A stretch of 8,075 nt of DNA from DATJQF01 sp035505995 (lineage in GTDB: Bacteria > Bacteroidota > Bacteroidia > Bacteroidales > FEN-979). Of this stretch, positions 6,544-8,075 are shown in pieces (the stretch's first letter is position 1; every line of letters starts with the position of its first letter). The notes below the pieces were generated by a model, which was not told where the DNA came from, did not search any database, and was given only the letters and a program-made list of their open reading frames with translations. The position numbers were made by a program, and so were the translations under genes. The stretch covers positions 1 through 8,075 of the forward strand of contig DATJQF010000105.1 of NCBI GenBank assembly GCA_035505995.1, in the 5' to 3' direction.

Positions 6544-8075
6544 ATGACGGACGAGCGAAAGATCATCTTTTCCATGGTCAGGGTCAGCAAGACCTTCCCC
6601 CCGCACAAGCAGGTGCTGAAAGACATATACCTTTCCTTCTTTTACGGAGCCAAGATCGGGATCATCGGATTGAACGGCTCGGGCAAATCGACCCTGCTGA
6701 GGATCATTGCCGGCACCGAAAAATCCTACCAGGGGGAAGTAGTGTATTCTCCCGGATATACCATCGGGATGCTCGAACAGGATCCCCTGCTGGATGAATC
6801 CAAGACCGTCCTGGAGGTCGTGCAGGAAGGGGTGCGGGAAGTGGTCGACCTGCTGAAAGAATACGAGGCGGTGAACGCACGGTTCGCCGAGCCGGTGGAT
6901 GACGCGGAAATGGACAAGCTGATCCGCCGCCAGGGTGAGCTCACGGAACTCCTGGATCATCACAACGCCTGGGAACTCGACAGCCGGCTGGAGCGCGCCA
7001 TGGATGCCTTGCGCTGCCCGGAAGGAAACCTCCCGGTGAAAGTGCTGTCGGGCGGGGAACGGCGCAGGGTGGCCTTATGCAGGCTGCTCCTGAAGGAACC
7101 GGATATTCTCCTGCTCGACGAGCCCACGAATCACCTGGATGCCGAATCGGTCGAATGGCTGGAAAATCATCTGCAGCTCTATAAAGGGACCGTGATCGCC
7201 ATCACCCACGACCGGTATTTCCTGGATAATGTGGCCGGGTGGATCCTGGAGCTGGACCGGGGGGAAGGGATCCCCTGGCAGGGAAATTATTCTTCCTGGC
7301 TCGAGCAGAAAGCCAACCGGCTGGCCATGGAAGAGAAAACCGAGAGCCGCCGGAAAAAGACCCTGGAACGGGAGCTGGAATGGGTGCGGATGTCGCCGAA
7401 AGCCCGGCAGGCAAAAGGGAAGGCAAGGCTGGCCGCCTACGAGAAGCTGCTCAGCGAGGACATGCGGCAGAAAGAGGAGCGCCTGGAGATTTTCATCCCG
7501 AACGGGCCCCGGCTGGGCAACCTGGTCATCGAGGCGAACGCTGTTGCCAAATCTTTCGGCGACAAGCTGCTGTTCGAGAACCTGACTTTCTCCCTGCCTC
7601 CGGCCGGGATCGTGGGGGTGATCGGACCTAACGGTGCGGGGAAGACCACCCTGTTCCGGATGATCATCGGCACGGAAAAGGCCGACAGCGGATTTTTCCG
7701 GACCGGCGAAACGGTCCGCGTGGGCTATATCGACCAAAGCCATACCGCCATCGATCCGGAAAAGACCGTCTATCAGGTCATCTCGGGCAACAGCGAGATT
7801 ATACAACTGGGAGGCCGGAGCCTGAACGCCCGTGCGTATGTGGCACGGTTCAATTTCTCCGGAGCCGACCAGGAAAAGAAATGCGGGATCCTCTCCGGGG
7901 GCGAGCGTAACCGGCTTCATCTGGCCCTGACCCTAAAGGAAGAGGCCAATGTCCTGCTCCTCGACGAGCCGACCAACGACATTGATGTGAATACCCTGCG
8001 GGCGCTGGAGGAGGGCCTCGAGAGTTTTGCCGGCTGCGCGGTGATCATCTCCCACGACCGCTGGTTCCTCGACCG
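6544..8075 (+). CDS. ettA: Energy-dependent translational throttle protein EttA (ABC-F), 3'-partial
   Basis: The frame is open from ATG 6544 to the window edge, giving 510 residues of an expected ~555. EttA binds the ribosomal E site and, depending on ATP/ADP level, gates entry of initiated ribosomes into elongation. Two ABC domains are complete or nearly so. Domain 1 has Walker A GLNGSGKST (42-50), signature LSGGE (168-172), Walker B LLLDE with E193, and switch His222. Domain 2 has Walker A GPNGAGKTT (361-369), LSGGE (450-454), Walker B with E475 and switch His504. The L1-contacting arm insertion (about 90-135) and the inter-domain P-site tRNA linker (about 247-305, with KARQAKGKARL) are present, as are the EttA-typical HDRYFLDNVAGWILELDRGE and GPRLG segments. 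Sequence closely follows E. coli EttA from memory. No TM segments, so it is cytoplasmic, not a transporter. It starts 15 bases after glycosyltransferase 2 without an obvious promoter or Shine-Dalgarno of its own, so it is probably co-transcribed. Confidence 0.96.
   Translation, partial: MTDERKIIFSMVRVSKTFPPHKQVLKDIYLSFFYGAKIGIIGLNGSGKSTLLRIIAGTEKSYQGEVVYSPGYTIGMLEQDPLLDESKTVLEVVQEGVREVVDLLKEYEAVNARFAEPVDDAEMDKLIRRQGELTELLDHHNAWELDSRLERAMDALRCPEGNLPVKVLSGGERRRVALCRLLLKEPDILLLDEPTNHLDAESVEWLENHLQLYKGTVIAITHDRYFLDNVAGWILELDRGEGIPWQGNYSSWLEQKANRLAMEEKTESRRKKTLERELEWVRMSPKARQAKGKARLAAYEKLLSEDMRQKEERLEIFIPNGPRLGNLVIEANAVAKSFGDKLLFENLTFSLPPAGIVGVIGPNGAGKTTLFRMIIGTEKADSGFFRTGETVRVGYIDQSHTAIDPEKTVYQVISGNSEIIQLGGRSLNARAYVARFNFSGADQEKKCGILSGGERNRLHLALTLKEEANVLLLDEPTNDIDVNTLRALEEGLESFAGCAVIISHDRWFLD

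Noticed and set aside
5563..6963. A 466-codon open frame on the minus strand spanning glycosyltransferase 2 and the start of ettA
   Set aside because: It lies antisense to two well-recognised genes, crosses their boundary, and its translation is rich in H, D, G, R and P without any recognisable motif. GC-rich third positions in the real genes make such antisense frames stay open by chance.
1400..8075. Very frequent CCGG tetranucleotides (ATCCGG, TTCCGG, CCCGG), considered as a repeat, uptake or modification signal
   Set aside because: They follow the codon frame: most are an Arg CGG codon after a codon ending in C (Ile-Arg, Phe-Arg). Codon preference explains them, and spacing is irregular.
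6544..8075. ABC transporter ATPase or antibiotic-resistance ABC-F for the final gene
   Set aside because: There are two ABC domains in one chain with no TM region, plus the EttA-specific arm insertion, tRNA-contacting linker and conserved EttA signature segments. These favour EttA over Uup, resistance ABC-Fs or an Lpt/O-antigen exporter ATPase.

Overview
The window looks like a piece of chromosome from a member of the Bacteroidota, probably Bacteroidales-like. Four things point there: a type IX secretion (T9SS) sorting tail on the first protein; three sites matching the Bacteroidota -7 promoter element TAnnTTTG just upstream of start codons; almost no Shine-Dalgarno sequences; and a long, Bacteroidota-style LptF/LptG permease. 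Coding is dense, with GC-rich third positions and a strong preference for CGG as the arginine codon. No mobile element, CRISPR array, tRNA or rRNA is visible.

Layout: (1) Positions 2-1330 (+) hold the C-terminal part of a secreted, sialidase-like beta-propeller protein with a T9SS tail; its 5' end lies outside the window. (2) Positions 1350-1385 form a strong hairpin with an A-tract and a T-tract. It serves as a bidirectional terminator between convergent genes. (3) Positions 1384-2583 (-) encode a YghO-like GNAT-fold protein. (4) Positions 2584-2674 are a short divergent intergenic region with one -7 box per direction. (5) Positions 2675-4117 (+) encode a six-TM LptF/LptG lipopolysaccharide-export permease. 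(6) Positions 4114-5325 (+) encode a GT-B glycosyltransferase whose start codon overlaps the permease stop (ATGA). (7) Positions 5368-6528 (+) encode a second GT-B glycosyltransferase, preceded by its own -7 box. (8) Positions 6544-8075 (+) encode the ABC-F translation factor EttA, starting 15 bases after the second glycosyltransferase and cut off by the window's right edge about 45 residues before its expected end.

The rightward block 2675-8075 reads as one operon or two overlapping transcription units. The permease and the two glycosyltransferases suggest envelope glycan assembly and export (LPS, O-antigen or a related glycoconjugate). EttA is a housekeeping translation factor that appears to be carried along rather than linked in function. 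I see no convincing undescribed system. The points most worth a second look are the consistent promoter-to-start geometry, the enlarged periplasmic domain of the permease, and the permease-glycosyltransferase translational coupling.
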